A stretch of 64,000 nucleotides of DNA from JBOGOC01 sp050747525 (GTDB lineage: Bacteria > Acidobacteriota > Polarisedimenticolia > JACPZX01 > DASXTC01): NCBI GenBank assembly GCA_050747525.1, contig JBOGOC010000088.1, positions 8,007-72,006 on the forward strand, in the 5' to 3' direction. Shown here piece by piece: positions 43,389 through 51,325 of the stretch. Both the position numbers and the translations under genes were made by a program. Positions within the stretch are counted from its first letter, which is position 1; every line of letters starts with the position of its first letter. The notes beneath the pieces are model-generated. The model was not told the origin of the DNA. It was given only the letters and a program-made list of their open reading frames with translations, and did no database searches.

Positions 43389-44213
43389 TCAGCCGGTGAG
43401 CGCCGCGGCGGCGGCCCCGCATGCGATGGTCGTGCCGCGCCCCTCGAGCGCGGCCGCCAGGGGGCATTCACCGCGCCCATCCGCCACCACGACGGTGGGC
43501 GAGCCCCCCTCGAACATCCGGCGGATGGACCGGAGCTTGCGCTTCATCCGTCCGGTGGCGCGCTGCTCCAGTGCCGCGAGATCGGCCGGCTCCAGGCGGG
43601 CGATCGCCGACGCGGGATCACTTGGATCCCGGAGGATGCCGGGGGCCTCGATCAGGTGGATGACGCGCGCGGCGCGCAGTGACGTCTGAAGCACGGCGAC
43701 GACGTCGTCGTTGTCCGCGTTGATGGCGGCGCCGGTCTCGTCGGCCAGCGGCACGGTGATCACCGGCAGGTAGCCCTCCTCCAGCAGCAGGCCGAGCAGC
43801 CGGAGGTTGACCCCCTCCGGCTTGCCCGAATGATCGTGCACCAGACGCACCGTGTCTCCGTCCCGGACCCGGATGCCACGGTTGCGGCGCCCGCGGATCA
43901 GCCTTCCGTCGAGGCCCGTGAGCCCGACGGCGTCTACCCCGCGGCGCTGGAGCATCTCCACGAGGCGTTTGTTGCGCAGGCCGGCGTAGGCCATCAGCAT
44001 CACGTCGATCATCCTGTCGTCCGAATGCACGCTCTGATGGCCCGAAACCGAGGTCAGCACGCGGCGCGGCACGCCGAGGGCCTCCGCGAGATCGTCGCGC
44101 GCGGCGTTGGCGCCGTGCACCACCACGCAGGGGCTCCTCATGGCGGCCAGGTCCCCGGCGATCCCATCCAGGTTGATGGCCCGGCCGCCCCCGACCTTGA
44201 CGATGGTCGTCAC
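43389..44213 (-). CDS. lysZ: LysZ-type [LysW]-aminoadipate/glutamate kinase
   Basis: This 274-residue amino-acid kinase starts VTTIVKVGGGRAIN and has the ATP and substrate loops VVVHGANAARDDL and VPLADETGAAINADNDDVVAVLQ, typical of N-acetylglutamate-kinase homologs. It phosphorylates the side-chain carboxylate of LysW-bound aminoadipate (or glutamate). The GTG start at 44211-44213 overlaps the TGA of the glutaminase gene (GTGA). The longer reading frame to 44843 is a shadow. The choice between lysine and arginine substrate cannot be made from sequence by eye. Confidence 0.87.
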   Translation of the reverse strand: MTTIVKVGGGRAINLDGIAGDLAAMRSPCVVVHGANAARDDLAEALGVPRRVLTSVSGHQSVHSDDRMIDVMLMAYAGLRNKRLVEMLQRRGVDAVGLTGLDGRLIRGRRNRGIRVRDGDTVRLVHDHSGKPEGVNLRLLGLLLEEGYLPVITVPLADETGAAINADNDDVVAVLQTSLRAARVIHLIEAPGILRDPSDPASAIARLEPADLAALEQRATGRMKRKLRSIRRMFEGGSPTVVVADGRGECPLAAALEGRGTTIACGAAAAALTG

Positions 44214-44845
44214 AGGGCACCCGCCCGGTCGTCGGGCCAGGGCTCCCACCCCTCCGATCCGTCGAGCGGTTCGGAGCAGACGAGGAGCCGCGACCCGATC
44301 CTGCGGCGGTGCAGCGTGAAGTAGTCGCGGTCCTCGTTGCAGTGCGCGTAGACGACCAGGTTTCGGCCCTCGGCCAGCACGAAGTTGCACGCGCGGACGT
44401 ACCGGGTGCGCGAGCGCAGCAGCGCGACGCGATCCTCCACCTGCCCGTGCGATGCGCCGTCGGTCCCCCGCATCAGGAAGTGGAACAGCTTCTCCGCGCC
44501 GATGCGCCCTGGCGCGCGCACGCGCACGCCGCGCAGCTCGCCGTTGAAGATGAACGCGGCATCTCCCTCCAGGAACGGCATGTTGTTCTCCACCTCGATC
44601 CCTTCGTCGCGAAACGCGCTGCGGGCGTGCACGAGGAGTCGATCGGTGACGCCGAAGTCCTCCAGATCGTCCTCCCAGATCGGCCGCAGGCTGCGGTGCC
44701 GGCGCCAGCTCCCTTCCTCCCACCAGGCGCAGCCCCACCCGTGTCCCTGGTACTCGCGGCTGCGGCGCGCCACGCCGGCGAACGGGCGCAGCATCTCCGT
44801 GATGGAGAACGCTCGCTCGTCCTTCACGGCCAGCAGGCGGCACAT
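44210..44845 (-). CDS. Class II glutamine amidotransferase in the LysW operon
   Basis: The product is 211 residues and begins MCRLLAVKDE, so Cys2 becomes the N-terminal nucleophile after Met removal, as in Ntn-type glutamine amidotransferases (YafJ/COG0121). Supporting motifs are GHGWGCAWWEEG, HARSAF and FIFNGELRG. It would release ammonia from glutamine or an amide. It lies one base after lysY and overlaps lysZ, so it is translated with the pathway enzymes. It is not a core member of the well-known LysW gene set; supplying ammonia, or hydrolysing an amide on the carrier conjugate, are inferences. Confidence 0.8.
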   Translation of the reverse strand: MCRLLAVKDERAFSITEMLRPFAGVARRSREYQGHGWGCAWWEEGSWRRHRSLRPIWEDDLEDFGVTDRLLVHARSAFRDEGIEVENNMPFLEGDAAFIFNGELRGVRVRAPGRIGAEKLFHFLMRGTDGASHGQVEDRVALLRSRTRYVRACNFVLAEGRNLVVYAHCNEDRDYFTLHRRRIGSRLLVCSEPLDGSEGWEPWPDDRAGAL

Positions 44846-44846
44846 G

Positions 44847-45893
44847 TCAGATCGGGTGCAGGCCGGGGAACTCGAGCGCGGTGGTCTCCGGCCATCCATT
44901 CATGAGGTTGAGGACCTGCACCGCCTGCCCGGCCGCCCCCTTCATCAGGTTGTCGATCGCCGACATCACGACGAGCCGGTCGCCGTGAGGATCCTTCTCG
45001 AATCCGATGTCGCAGTGATTGCTGCCGGCCAGGATCTTCGGCTCCGGGTGACGGTGGATCCCGTGCCGATCCTTCACGATCCGGATGAAGGGCTCCTGGC
45101 CGTACTCCTCCCGGTAGATCCGCCAGATGTCGCGCTCCTCCATGGGGCTGTTCAGGCGCACGTGGCACGTGGCCAGGATCCCGCGCACCATCTCGACCGC
45201 GGTGGCCGAGAAATGGATGGTCACCGGCCGCCCGCGCCCCAGCTCCTGCGCGATCTCGGCCGTGTGGCGGTGGCCCGTCGGCTTGTAGGAGCGCACGCAG
45301 CCGCTGCGCTCGGGGTGATGGGAGGCTTCGGAGGAGGCGGCGCCCCCCTCGCTCGATCCGGCCTTCGTCTCGATCACCGTGAAGGAGGGATCGGCGAGAT
45401 CGCGACGGAACAGCGGATGCAGCGCCAGGATCGCGGCGGTCGCGTTGCACCCCGGGATGGCGGCGCGGCGGGCTTCCCTCAGCTCCTCGCGGTGGAGCTC
45501 GGGAAGACCGTACACGAACTCTCCCAGCCGATCGGGGCAGGCGTGCGGGGCCCCGTACCAGGTGTCGTAGTCACCCGCGGCCCGCAGGCGGAAATCGGCG
45601 CTCAGGTCGATCAGCCGCGGCGCCAGCGCCACGTACCGATCGATGGTCTCCATCGCCCGGCCGTGAGGCAGGCACAGGAAGAGCAGATCGCAGGGCCGCA
45701 GGTCTTCCTCCGGGCAGAAATCCAGGCGGCAGACATTCCTCAGGTTGGGATGAGCCAGCGAGACCGGCCGCCCCGCCTGGCGCTTCGAGGTGATCTGCCC
45801 GAGTACGACGTGCGGATGGAACGAGAGCAGCCGCACCAGCTCGCCGCCGGCGTAGCCCGAGCCTCCCACGATCGAGACGCGCAGCGGCGTCAT
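44847..45893 (-). CDS. lysY: LysY-type [LysW]-aminoadipyl/glutamyl-phosphate reductase
   Basis: This 348-residue reductase has a Rossmann start (LRVSIVGGSGYAGGELVRLLSFHP), the catalytic cysteine in AAIPGCNATAAILALHPL, and the closing DNLMKGAAGQAVQVLNLMNGW typical of ArgC/LysY. It reduces the carrier-bound acyl phosphate to the semialdehyde with NADPH. The ATG at 45893 overlaps lysX's TGA (ATGA). The insert GSSEGGAASSEASHHPERSG near the middle is characteristic of the LysY/ArgC group. Confidence 0.87.
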   Translation of the reverse strand: MTPLRVSIVGGSGYAGGELVRLLSFHPHVVLGQITSKRQAGRPVSLAHPNLRNVCRLDFCPEEDLRPCDLLFLCLPHGRAMETIDRYVALAPRLIDLSADFRLRAAGDYDTWYGAPHACPDRLGEFVYGLPELHREELREARRAAIPGCNATAAILALHPLFRRDLADPSFTVIETKAGSSEGGAASSEASHHPERSGCVRSYKPTGHRHTAEIAQELGRGRPVTIHFSATAVEMVRGILATCHVRLNSPMEERDIWRIYREEYGQEPFIRIVKDRHGIHRHPEPKILAGSNHCDIGFEKDPHGDRLVVMSAIDNLMKGAAGQAVQVLNLMNGWPETTALEFPGLHPI

Positions 45894-46735
45894 CGGGCGC
45901 CCCCGGCGGCCGCCAGCACGTGATCGACGATGCGCGCGGGGATGTCCACGCCGGTCGGCTCGATGCTGTTCTTGAACTCCATGGTGTGGTTCACCTCGTT
46001 GACCCAGAGTCCGCCGTCCGTCTCGAAGATGTCGAGCGCCACGACGCCTCCCCCCACGGCGCGCGCCCCGGCCACTGCGAGGCCGGCCAGATCCCGGGTG
46101 ACCGGACAGTTGCTCGCGCGGCCGCCGCGCGCCGTGTTGGTGATCCAGTGATCCGACGTCCGGTAGATGGCCGCGATGCACTCGTCTCCCACCACGAAGG
46201 CGCGGATGTCCCGGCCACGCTTCTCGACGTATTTCTGGATGTAGAAGATGGCGTGGTGGTAGCTGCCGAGCACTGTCTTGTGCTCGAGCAGCGCCTCGGC
46301 CGCGTCACGGTCGTTCACGCGGGCGAGCAGGCGCCCCCACGACCCGACCGCCGGCTTCAGCACCACCGGGTAGCCCATCTCCTCGATGGCCGCCAGGGCC
46401 GCTTCGGCGGTGAACGCCACGCGCACGTCGGGCTGGGGGACGCCGTGCTCGGCCAGTGCGACCGAGGTCATCACCTTGTCGCCGCACGTGGCGACCACCC
46501 GCGAGGCGTTGACGCACGGTGTCCCGGCGCTCTCGAACAGCCGCAGCGCCACCAGCGCGCGAGAGTGGTTCAGGCATCGCTCCAGCACCACGTCCACGGG
46601 TGGCGCCGCGGGAGCCAGCCCGAACGAGAGGCGGCGGTCGTCGATCAGGATCGGCTCGACGCCTCGGGAGGCGAGCGCCGCCAGCAGCAGCTTCTCGTCC
46701 GGCCGGATCAGCGAGTGAAGAAACCCGACCCGCAT
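45890..46735 (-). CDS. lysX: LysX-type LysW-aminoadipate (or glutamate) ligase
   Basis: This 281-residue ATP-grasp enzyme has the pattern VVLKPAVGSWGRLLARV and the metal-binding end ALDIFETDGGLWVNEVNHTMEFKNS. LysX joins the alpha-amino group of aminoadipate to the C-terminal glutamate of LysW, protecting it during synthesis; the paralog ArgX does the same with glutamate. Only one LysX-type gene is seen here. It starts seven bases after lysW. Confidence 0.88.
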   Translation of the reverse strand: MRVGFLHSLIRPDEKLLLAALASRGVEPILIDDRRLSFGLAPAAPPVDVVLERCLNHSRALVALRLFESAGTPCVNASRVVATCGDKVMTSVALAEHGVPQPDVRVAFTAEAALAAIEEMGYPVVLKPAVGSWGRLLARVNDRDAAEALLEHKTVLGSYHHAIFYIQKYVEKRGRDIRAFVVGDECIAAIYRTSDHWITNTARGGRASNCPVTRDLAGLAVAGARAVGGGVVALDIFETDGGLWVNEVNHTMEFKNSIEPTGVDIPARIVDHVLAAAGGAR

Positions 46736-46742
46736 CGCCGGA

Positions 46743-46925
46743 TCACTCCCCCCAGTCCTCTTCCTCCGCCGGCGCCTCGACCAACGCGAGCGGAGCCACC
46801 CCCGTCACCTCCAGATCGCTCCCGCAGTCCCGGCACCGAATCAGCTCGTTCAGCGTCACCGGGCCGACCGTCACCAGCCCATCGCAGGCGGGGCATGTGG
46901 CCTCGCCCTGAATCATGGTTTCCAT
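46743..46925 (-). CDS. lysW: LysW amino-group carrier protein
   Basis: The 60-residue acidic protein has a zinc knuckle pair (C11-x2-C14 and C31-x2-C34, TCPACDG and RCRDCGS) and ends in the diagnostic EDWGE, whose last glutamate is the attachment point for the amino-acid intermediate. It was fixed at the ATG at 46925, which has a GGAGG site six bases upstream; a second in-frame ATG lies nine bases inside. It heads the operon and faces the ACT-domain gene. No lysK (the releasing peptidase) or homocitrate-branch gene is present in this window. Confidence 0.92.
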   Translation of the reverse strand: METMIQGEATCPACDGLVTVGPVTLNELIRCRDCGSDLEVTGVAPLALVEAPAEEEDWGE

Positions 46926-46995
46926 GCTCCACCTCCATGAGACTGCATGGCATCCTGCACGAGCCCGCCCGGCAAGTTCAAATTTCAGAGAAATA

Positions 46996-47024
46996 TTGAC
47001 GTTTTCAGCATGATCCGTTAAAAA
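46996..47024 (+). promoter_or_regulatory. Probable promoter of the ACT-domain gene
   Basis: TTGACG (46996-47001) and TAAAAA (47019-47024) are separated by 17 bases in an unusually A+T-rich stretch for this region. The start codon of the downstream gene is only seven bases after the -10 element, so the transcript would be leaderless or nearly so. The same 105-base gap must hold the promoter of the divergent lysW operon, which I could not place. Confidence 0.5.
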
Positions 47025-47030
47025 ACAGGA

Positions 47031-47687
47031 ATGCGTCGAGTCGCCGAGGTGGTCGAGCAGCGCATCCTGGAGTCTCCCTTCCTGGAGGACGCGCTGCGAT
47101 CCGGGATCCTGAACCTCTCGGCGCTGGCGCGACTCCTGAAACCCTCGGTCGAACGTGAGCTGATGAAGCAGGTGAGCGCCTCGGCGGTGATGATGGCGCT
47201 CAAGCGAATCGGTCCCACGATCGCGGGCCGGATGCCCGCCCGGGAAGCGGCCGCGGAGCAGCGCGGGGAGATCAGCGTCCGATCCGACCTGGTCGAGCTG
47301 ACCTTCCGCAGGTCCGACACCATCTGGGAGAGGCAGAAGCGGCTGCTGCAGCGCGTCGAGCAGGCGCACGAAGCGTTCCTCACCTACACGCAGGGGATGC
47401 ATGAGGCGATGTTCATCCTGAGCGCGGCGCTGGAGCCGAAGGTCCTGGAGACGCTTCGCGGCGAGAAGCTGATCTGGCGGCAGCGCGACCTGTCGGCGGT
47501 GGTGATGCGTCTGTCACCCGCGACCGTGCGGACGCCGGGGGTCTACTACTCCATCCTCAAGCGCCTCGCCTGGAGCAACCTGAACGTCGTGGAGGTGGTG
47601 TCCACCTACCGGGAGTTCACGATCGTCGTGGGGAGCGACGACGTGGATCGTGCCTTCTCGGCCCTGCGCCGCTACCTGTGGGGATGA
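47031..47687 (+). CDS. ACT-domain protein divergent from the LysW operon
   Basis: This 218-residue soluble protein has a helical N-terminal half (ILESPFLEDALRSGILNLSALARLLKP, then MMALKRIGPTIA) and an ACT-like C-terminal domain (about 160-218: TPGVYYSILKRLAWSNLNVVEVVSTYREFTIVV) resembling those of aspartokinases, which bind amino acids. There is no kinase domain, although such proteins are sometimes named aspartate kinase-like. Facing lysW across 105 bases suggests an amino-acid-responsive role in lysine or arginine synthesis; this is inference. It converges on and overlaps the RodZ-like gene by 16 bases. Confidence 0.72.
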   Translation: MRRVAEVVEQRILESPFLEDALRSGILNLSALARLLKPSVERELMKQVSASAVMMALKRIGPTIAGRMPAREAAAEQRGEISVRSDLVELTFRRSDTIWERQKRLLQRVEQAHEAFLTYTQGMHEAMFILSAALEPKVLETLRGEKLIWRQRDLSAVVMRLSPATVRTPGVYYSILKRLAWSNLNVVEVVSTYREFTIVVGSDDVDRAFSALRRYLWG

Positions 47688-48601
47688 ACCGAGCAGGTGA
47701 ACTCGCTGCGCGCCAGGACGCGGCCCGTCTTGTCGCGCGCCTCGACGGCCCAGCTCCCCGCCGAGCGCGCGTTCATGAGCTTGTAGCTGTGCGCGCGCCA
47801 GCGCACGCCGCCCAGCCGGACCGGCACGCGTAGCGCCTCCACGCCGTCGTGAATCCAGACGTGGTCGATCCTCTGGCCGGCGCTCCCACCCTGGACCCTG
47901 GTCCAGAAGTAGACCCGCTCCCCCTCGGTGAACCGGCTGGTCTCCCCCACCAGCTCGAGGCGGGCGATCCGTCTGCCGACGCCGTGCTCGGGAACCGACA
48001 CTCCGGAAGCGCCGATCGGCGGCTTGAGCACCGGCGCGGATTCGCGTGGTACGGATGGCGGAGCTGGTGGAGCGGGCAGGGGAGGCGCGATCCGGGCAGG
48101 CTCCTTCACCGGTTCCTTCACGGTGACGGGGGCCCTGGCCGGCTCGCTCGCCGGGACCCTGAGTAGCGCCACCGCGGGGGCCGGGCCCGACTTCGTGGGG
48201 GCCGATGCGCGGGGCCAGAAGATGAAGGCGGCGGCCGCGACGGTCAGGACGACCAGCGCGGGAACCACGATCCTGGCCGCGCGCCTGGCCGGCGCCTTTG
48301 ATGGCATCGACGGCTTCGATGGCTTCGGCAGGTTCGGAGGCTCCGGCCGGGGGCTCGCCGCCGCGCTTCGCTGCCTCTCCTCGCGGAAGTCCGCGAGCAC
48401 CTGATCCGGATCGACCTCCACGAGCCAGGCGAACGACTGAAGGCCCCGCCTGACGACGTCTTCACCGGGCAGCGCGCTGAAATCGTCCCGCAGGAGCGCC
48501 TGGATGTCCTCGATGCCGAGCCCGGTCGCCCTCGCCACGTCCTCCAGCCGCAGGCCGTGGTGCCTCATCGCCTCCCCCAGGTTCCGTCCGAAGCTCTCCA
48601 T
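47672..48601 (-). CDS. RodZ-like helix-turn-helix membrane protein with DUF2914
   Basis: This 309-residue protein has a cytoplasmic HTH_25 domain (about 1-75, FGRNLGEAMRHHGLRLEDVARATGL), a Pro/Ser/Lys linker, one transmembrane helix (about 108-128, IVVPALVVLTVAAAAFIFWP), a Pro/Ala-rich periplasmic stretch and a C-terminal DUF2914 domain (about 220-307; VYFWTRVQGG, VWIHDGVEALRVPV, GSWAVEARDKTGRVL). The RodZ-type start anchors cytoskeletal or division machinery in other bacteria, but DUF2914 is a different periplasmic domain, so the role is open. The ATG at 48601 begins the HTH domain directly. Confidence 0.8.
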   Translation of the reverse strand: MESFGRNLGEAMRHHGLRLEDVARATGLGIEDIQALLRDDFSALPGEDVVRRGLQSFAWLVEVDPDQVLADFREERQRSAAASPRPEPPNLPKPSKPSMPSKAPARRAARIVVPALVVLTVAAAAFIFWPRASAPTKSGPAPAVALLRVPASEPARAPVTVKEPVKEPARIAPPLPAPPAPPSVPRESAPVLKPPIGASGVSVPEHGVGRRIARLELVGETSRFTEGERVYFWTRVQGGSAGQRIDHVWIHDGVEALRVPVRLGGVRWRAHSYKLMNARSAGSWAVEARDKTGRVLARSEFTCSVHPHR

Positions 48602-48723
48602 GCTGGGGAATATAGGGCTGAGCGGGCAGCGGGCAAGAGGAGCCGGCCACTTGTCCGCCGCCAGCCTCCTCCGGTAGCATCGGTCCCGGTGAAAACTCAC
48701 CACTCTCGAGGAGGAGGGGACCT

Positions 48724-48969
48724 ATGGTACGAAGGGTGATCGTGGCGGCCGTCCTTCTGGCCGCACTCGGACTGGCGGCTGGAGCGTTTCTCACGTCTTC
48801 GGCCCAGGCGGCACCTGCCGGCAATTGCACGTATTACAGCAACGCCAGCTACAAGACCGTGGTCGGCCAGTATGGGTATGACTGCTGCAACAACCGCGTC
48901 GCCTGGGGCGCCAAGACGCCCTACGTGAAATGCGGCGGCTGCTTCATCTGCTACCCACCCAATCCCTGA
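48724..48969 (+). CDS. Small secreted DUF6289-like protein
   Basis: This 81-residue product has a signal peptide (VIVAAVLLAALGLAAGAFLTSSAQA) and a mature part with CTYYSNASYKTVVGQYGYDCC and VAWGAKTPYVKCGGC, which matches the small DUF6289 pattern of Y-Y-S/D, V-V-G-Q, C, W-G and T-x-Y. Six cysteines suggest disulfides. A GAGGAGGGG site lies before the ATG, and GGTGA-AAAC-TCACC at 48688-48701 is a small palindrome in its leader. The function of the family is unknown. Confidence 0.62.
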   Translation: MVRRVIVAAVLLAALGLAAGAFLTSSAQAAPAGNCTYYSNASYKTVVGQYGYDCCNNRVAWGAKTPYVKCGGCFICYPPNP

Positions 48970-48993
48970 TCTTTCTCACGGATCTTCAGAACT

Positions 48994-49020
48994 GCGGGGC
49001 GGAACAGGGTTCCGCCCCGC
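48994..49020. terminator. Bidirectional hairpin terminator
   Basis: A perfect 11-bp stem (48994-49004 with 49010-49020) and a 5-base loop lie between the convergent DUF6289-like and lipoprotein genes and can serve both. Confidence 0.72.
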
Positions 49021-49030
49021 CCTCAGCACT

Positions 49031-50083
49031 TCAGCCGCGCAGAGCCAGCAGGACCTCTTTCCCCTTGAAGACCTCCGGGTCGAGGATGTGGAGCCGGGCG
49101 GCGCTGCGATCCTCTTCGATCTCGACGGTGAAGTCCCTGCCTTCCTGGTAGATGGCCGGCAGCACGCGCACCGAGCGGATCTGGTCGAGCCCATAGGCGT
49201 GCGGGTCCAGGGATATGGTCGTCTCCTGGGCCAGATTCACCGACTGGTCGTAGCTGATCGACTTGACGTCCTGGACGCGCTTCAGGAACCCGCTCAGCAC
49301 GCCCTTCTCCTTCAGAGCCTGATCGCTCTCCGCGTGGTAGAAGAGGCTGTTCTGGTGGGCCACGAACGCGTCCTGCAGCTCCGTCTTCTCCTGCTTCAGT
49401 GAGGCGGCCTGCACGCGGGCACTATCGCGCTCCTTGATCAGCTGGCGCGTGCGCGCCCGGCGCACCGTGACCGGCGTCTGGCCGGCGCTGCCCGCCGTCA
49501 CGTAGGTCCTGAAGGTGTCGTTCTGCGCATCGTGGAAGAACCAGACCTGGTTGCCCGCCAGAAGCTCATCGGTCTGGTCGACCTGCTTCAGGAGCTCCTC
49601 CGCCTTGGCCTCATCCAGGCCGGCTTCGCCGGTCAGGTAGGCCATGGCAAGGGCCTGGTGCCTGTCTCCTCTCTTGGCCACGACGAACTTGTCCGGCAGG
49701 GTTTGCTCGAGGTGCATCACCTTGGCCTGCAGCTCCTGGATGGTGTCCCGGTCCTTGATGATTTCTTGCAAGAGGGACTTGTACGAAACGTTCCTCTCCT
49801 CCTGCACCATCTTGTCCAGGATGTCCCGCTGCTCGGGATTCAGGTCCTGCATGAAGATCTCGCTGAACTGAAGCATGGCCTCGCCCGGCTGGCGTGAGGC
49901 GTTGAACACCTCGATCCGCTTCATCATGGTCTCGGACGCCTTGTCGATCTCGGCCCGATCTTCATGGAGCTGGCTCAGCAGCTCGGTGCTGGTCTCCGCC
50001 GTGCCCGGCCCGGGCCTCGAGCAGCCGAAGCCACCCAGGCTCACCGCGGCGACCGCCAGACACAGGATCTTTCGAAGGTTCAT
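49031..50083 (-). CDS. Coiled-coil lipoprotein of unknown function
   Basis: This 350-residue protein has a lipoprotein signal (LAVAAVSLGGFGC, lipidated Cys about residue 21) and a mainly helical body with heptad-like stretches (LLSQLHEDRAEIDKASETMMKRI, KDRDTIQELQAKVMHLEQTL, KQEKTELQDAFVAHQ). A C-terminal beta segment (SVRVLPAIYQEGRDFTVEIEE) ends the chain. I do not recognise a family. A strong AGGGGG site precedes the ATG at 50083. It may be a periplasmic tether or scaffold. Confidence 0.65.
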   Translation of the reverse strand: MNLRKILCLAVAAVSLGGFGCSRPGPGTAETSTELLSQLHEDRAEIDKASETMMKRIEVFNASRQPGEAMLQFSEIFMQDLNPEQRDILDKMVQEERNVSYKSLLQEIIKDRDTIQELQAKVMHLEQTLPDKFVVAKRGDRHQALAMAYLTGEAGLDEAKAEELLKQVDQTDELLAGNQVWFFHDAQNDTFRTYVTAGSAGQTPVTVRRARTRQLIKERDSARVQAASLKQEKTELQDAFVAHQNSLFYHAESDQALKEKGVLSGFLKRVQDVKSISYDQSVNLAQETTISLDPHAYGLDQIRSVRVLPAIYQEGRDFTVEIEEDRSAARLHILDPEVFKGKEVLLALRG

Positions 50084-50447
50084 GTGAGGACCCCCTATGT
50101 GCGTTTCCTCCGAGTGAACAGACCTCAAACGCCGGTATTGGCAGCACGATTCATGCCGGGATCATTGTCCGGAGGCTGGACGCCACACGAGAGCGAGTCC
50201 TGCTCCGTTGGCCGCGTCCCACGGGCCTGATCCGTGAGTCCTTCCGCAACGCAGCCCGCAGCCACGTTGGCCGGCCCCGACCAGCGGAGGAGACGCTGTC
50301 CACCCCTATCGGACAGTCGGGCTGTCGGGGGTTCTGGACGCCTGGATGGTCAAGAATAATCGTCACACGTGTCGATGTGGGGCATCGTCGTTCGACTACC
50401 CAGTGAAGGCCGGTTGATCCGGTCGAATCCTAGAAGGAGGCAGGACG
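50084..50447. other. 364-base intergenic region without a gene
   Basis: The divergent space between the lipoprotein and YCII genes holds no convincing reading frame. It contains a structured element, ACCCC (50302-50306) and GACAG (50312-50316) facing CTGTC (50322-50326) and GGGGT (50328-50332) around a five-base loop, and ends in an AAGGAGG ribosome site before the YCII gene. Promoters for both flanking genes must lie here, but I cannot place them securely. Confidence 0.5.
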
Positions 50448-51323
50448 ATGCGATTTCTGATGATGGTCAAGGCAAGCAAGGGCTCCGAGGCGGGCGTCCT
50501 CCCGGACGAGAAGCTCCTGTCGGAGATGGGCGCCTACAACGAGGCGTTGGCCAAGGCAGGCGCGTTGCTCGGGGGTGAAGGGCTGCAGGCGAGCTCGAAA
50601 GGCGCGCGTGTCCGGTCCTCGAACGGCAAGGTCGAGGTGACCGACGGGCCCTTCGCGGAGACCAAGGAGCTGGTCGCCGGTTTCTGGCTGATCGAGGCGA
50701 AGTCGAAGGAAGACGCCGTCGAATGGGCGAAGCGCGTCCCCTTCGAGGATGGCGAAGTGGAGATCCGTCCGCTCTTCGAGTTGACCGACTTCCCCGTTGA
50801 CCAGGCCGAGCAGCCCGACGGATGGCGCGAGAAGGAAGAGCAGTTCCGGGCGGCTCCTCCCCCCGCCCGGAAACCCGGGACGATGCGGTTCATGGGTCTG
50901 CTCAAGGCCGACAGGGAGACCGAAGCGGGAGTTCTCCCGGACGAGAAGGTGCTGGCCGCCATGGGAGCCTTCTTCGAGGAGGGGGTGAAGTCCGGCGTGA
51001 TCCTCTCGGGCGAAGGGCTCCAGCCGAGCTCGAAGGGGGTGCGGGTGCGGTACTCGGGAAAGAAACGGATGGTGATCGACGGACCTTTTGCGGAGACGAA
51101 GGAGCTGATTGCCGGCTACGCCATCATCCAGGTCAGGTCCAGGGAAGAAGCGACCGAGTGGACCAGGCGGTTCGTGACGGTGGACGCCCCGGGGCGCTAC
51201 CGCCAGGAGAGCAACTGTGAGATCCGCCAGGTCTTCGAGCTGGAAGACTTTCCGGTCGATCCTGCCGAGAAGCCGGGCGGCTGGCGCACGATCGAACGGC
51301 GCCTGCGTGAGAGCGGCCGATAG
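50448..51323 (+). CDS. Tandem YCII (DGPF-domain) protein
   Basis: The 291-residue product is two YCII-like domains in one chain: residues 1-125 and 144-275, each starting MRFLMMVKA / MRFMGLLKA and each with the DGPFAETKEL motif (VTDGPFAETKELVAGF, VIDGPFAETKELIAGY) and a shared LTDFPVD / LEDFPVD close. YCII proteins are small and often sit beside ECF sigma genes; an ECF sigma gene lies 340 bases downstream. The role is unknown. Most family members have one domain, so the internal duplication is notable. Confidence 0.82.
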   Translation: MRFLMMVKASKGSEAGVLPDEKLLSEMGAYNEALAKAGALLGGEGLQASSKGARVRSSNGKVEVTDGPFAETKELVAGFWLIEAKSKEDAVEWAKRVPFEDGEVEIRPLFELTDFPVDQAEQPDGWREKEEQFRAAPPPARKPGTMRFMGLLKADRETEAGVLPDEKVLAAMGAFFEEGVKSGVILSGEGLQPSSKGVRVRYSGKKRMVIDGPFAETKELIAGYAIIQVRSREEATEWTRRFVTVDAPGRYRQESNCEIRQVFELEDFPVDPAEKPGGWRTIERRLRESGR

Positions 51324-51325
51324 AA

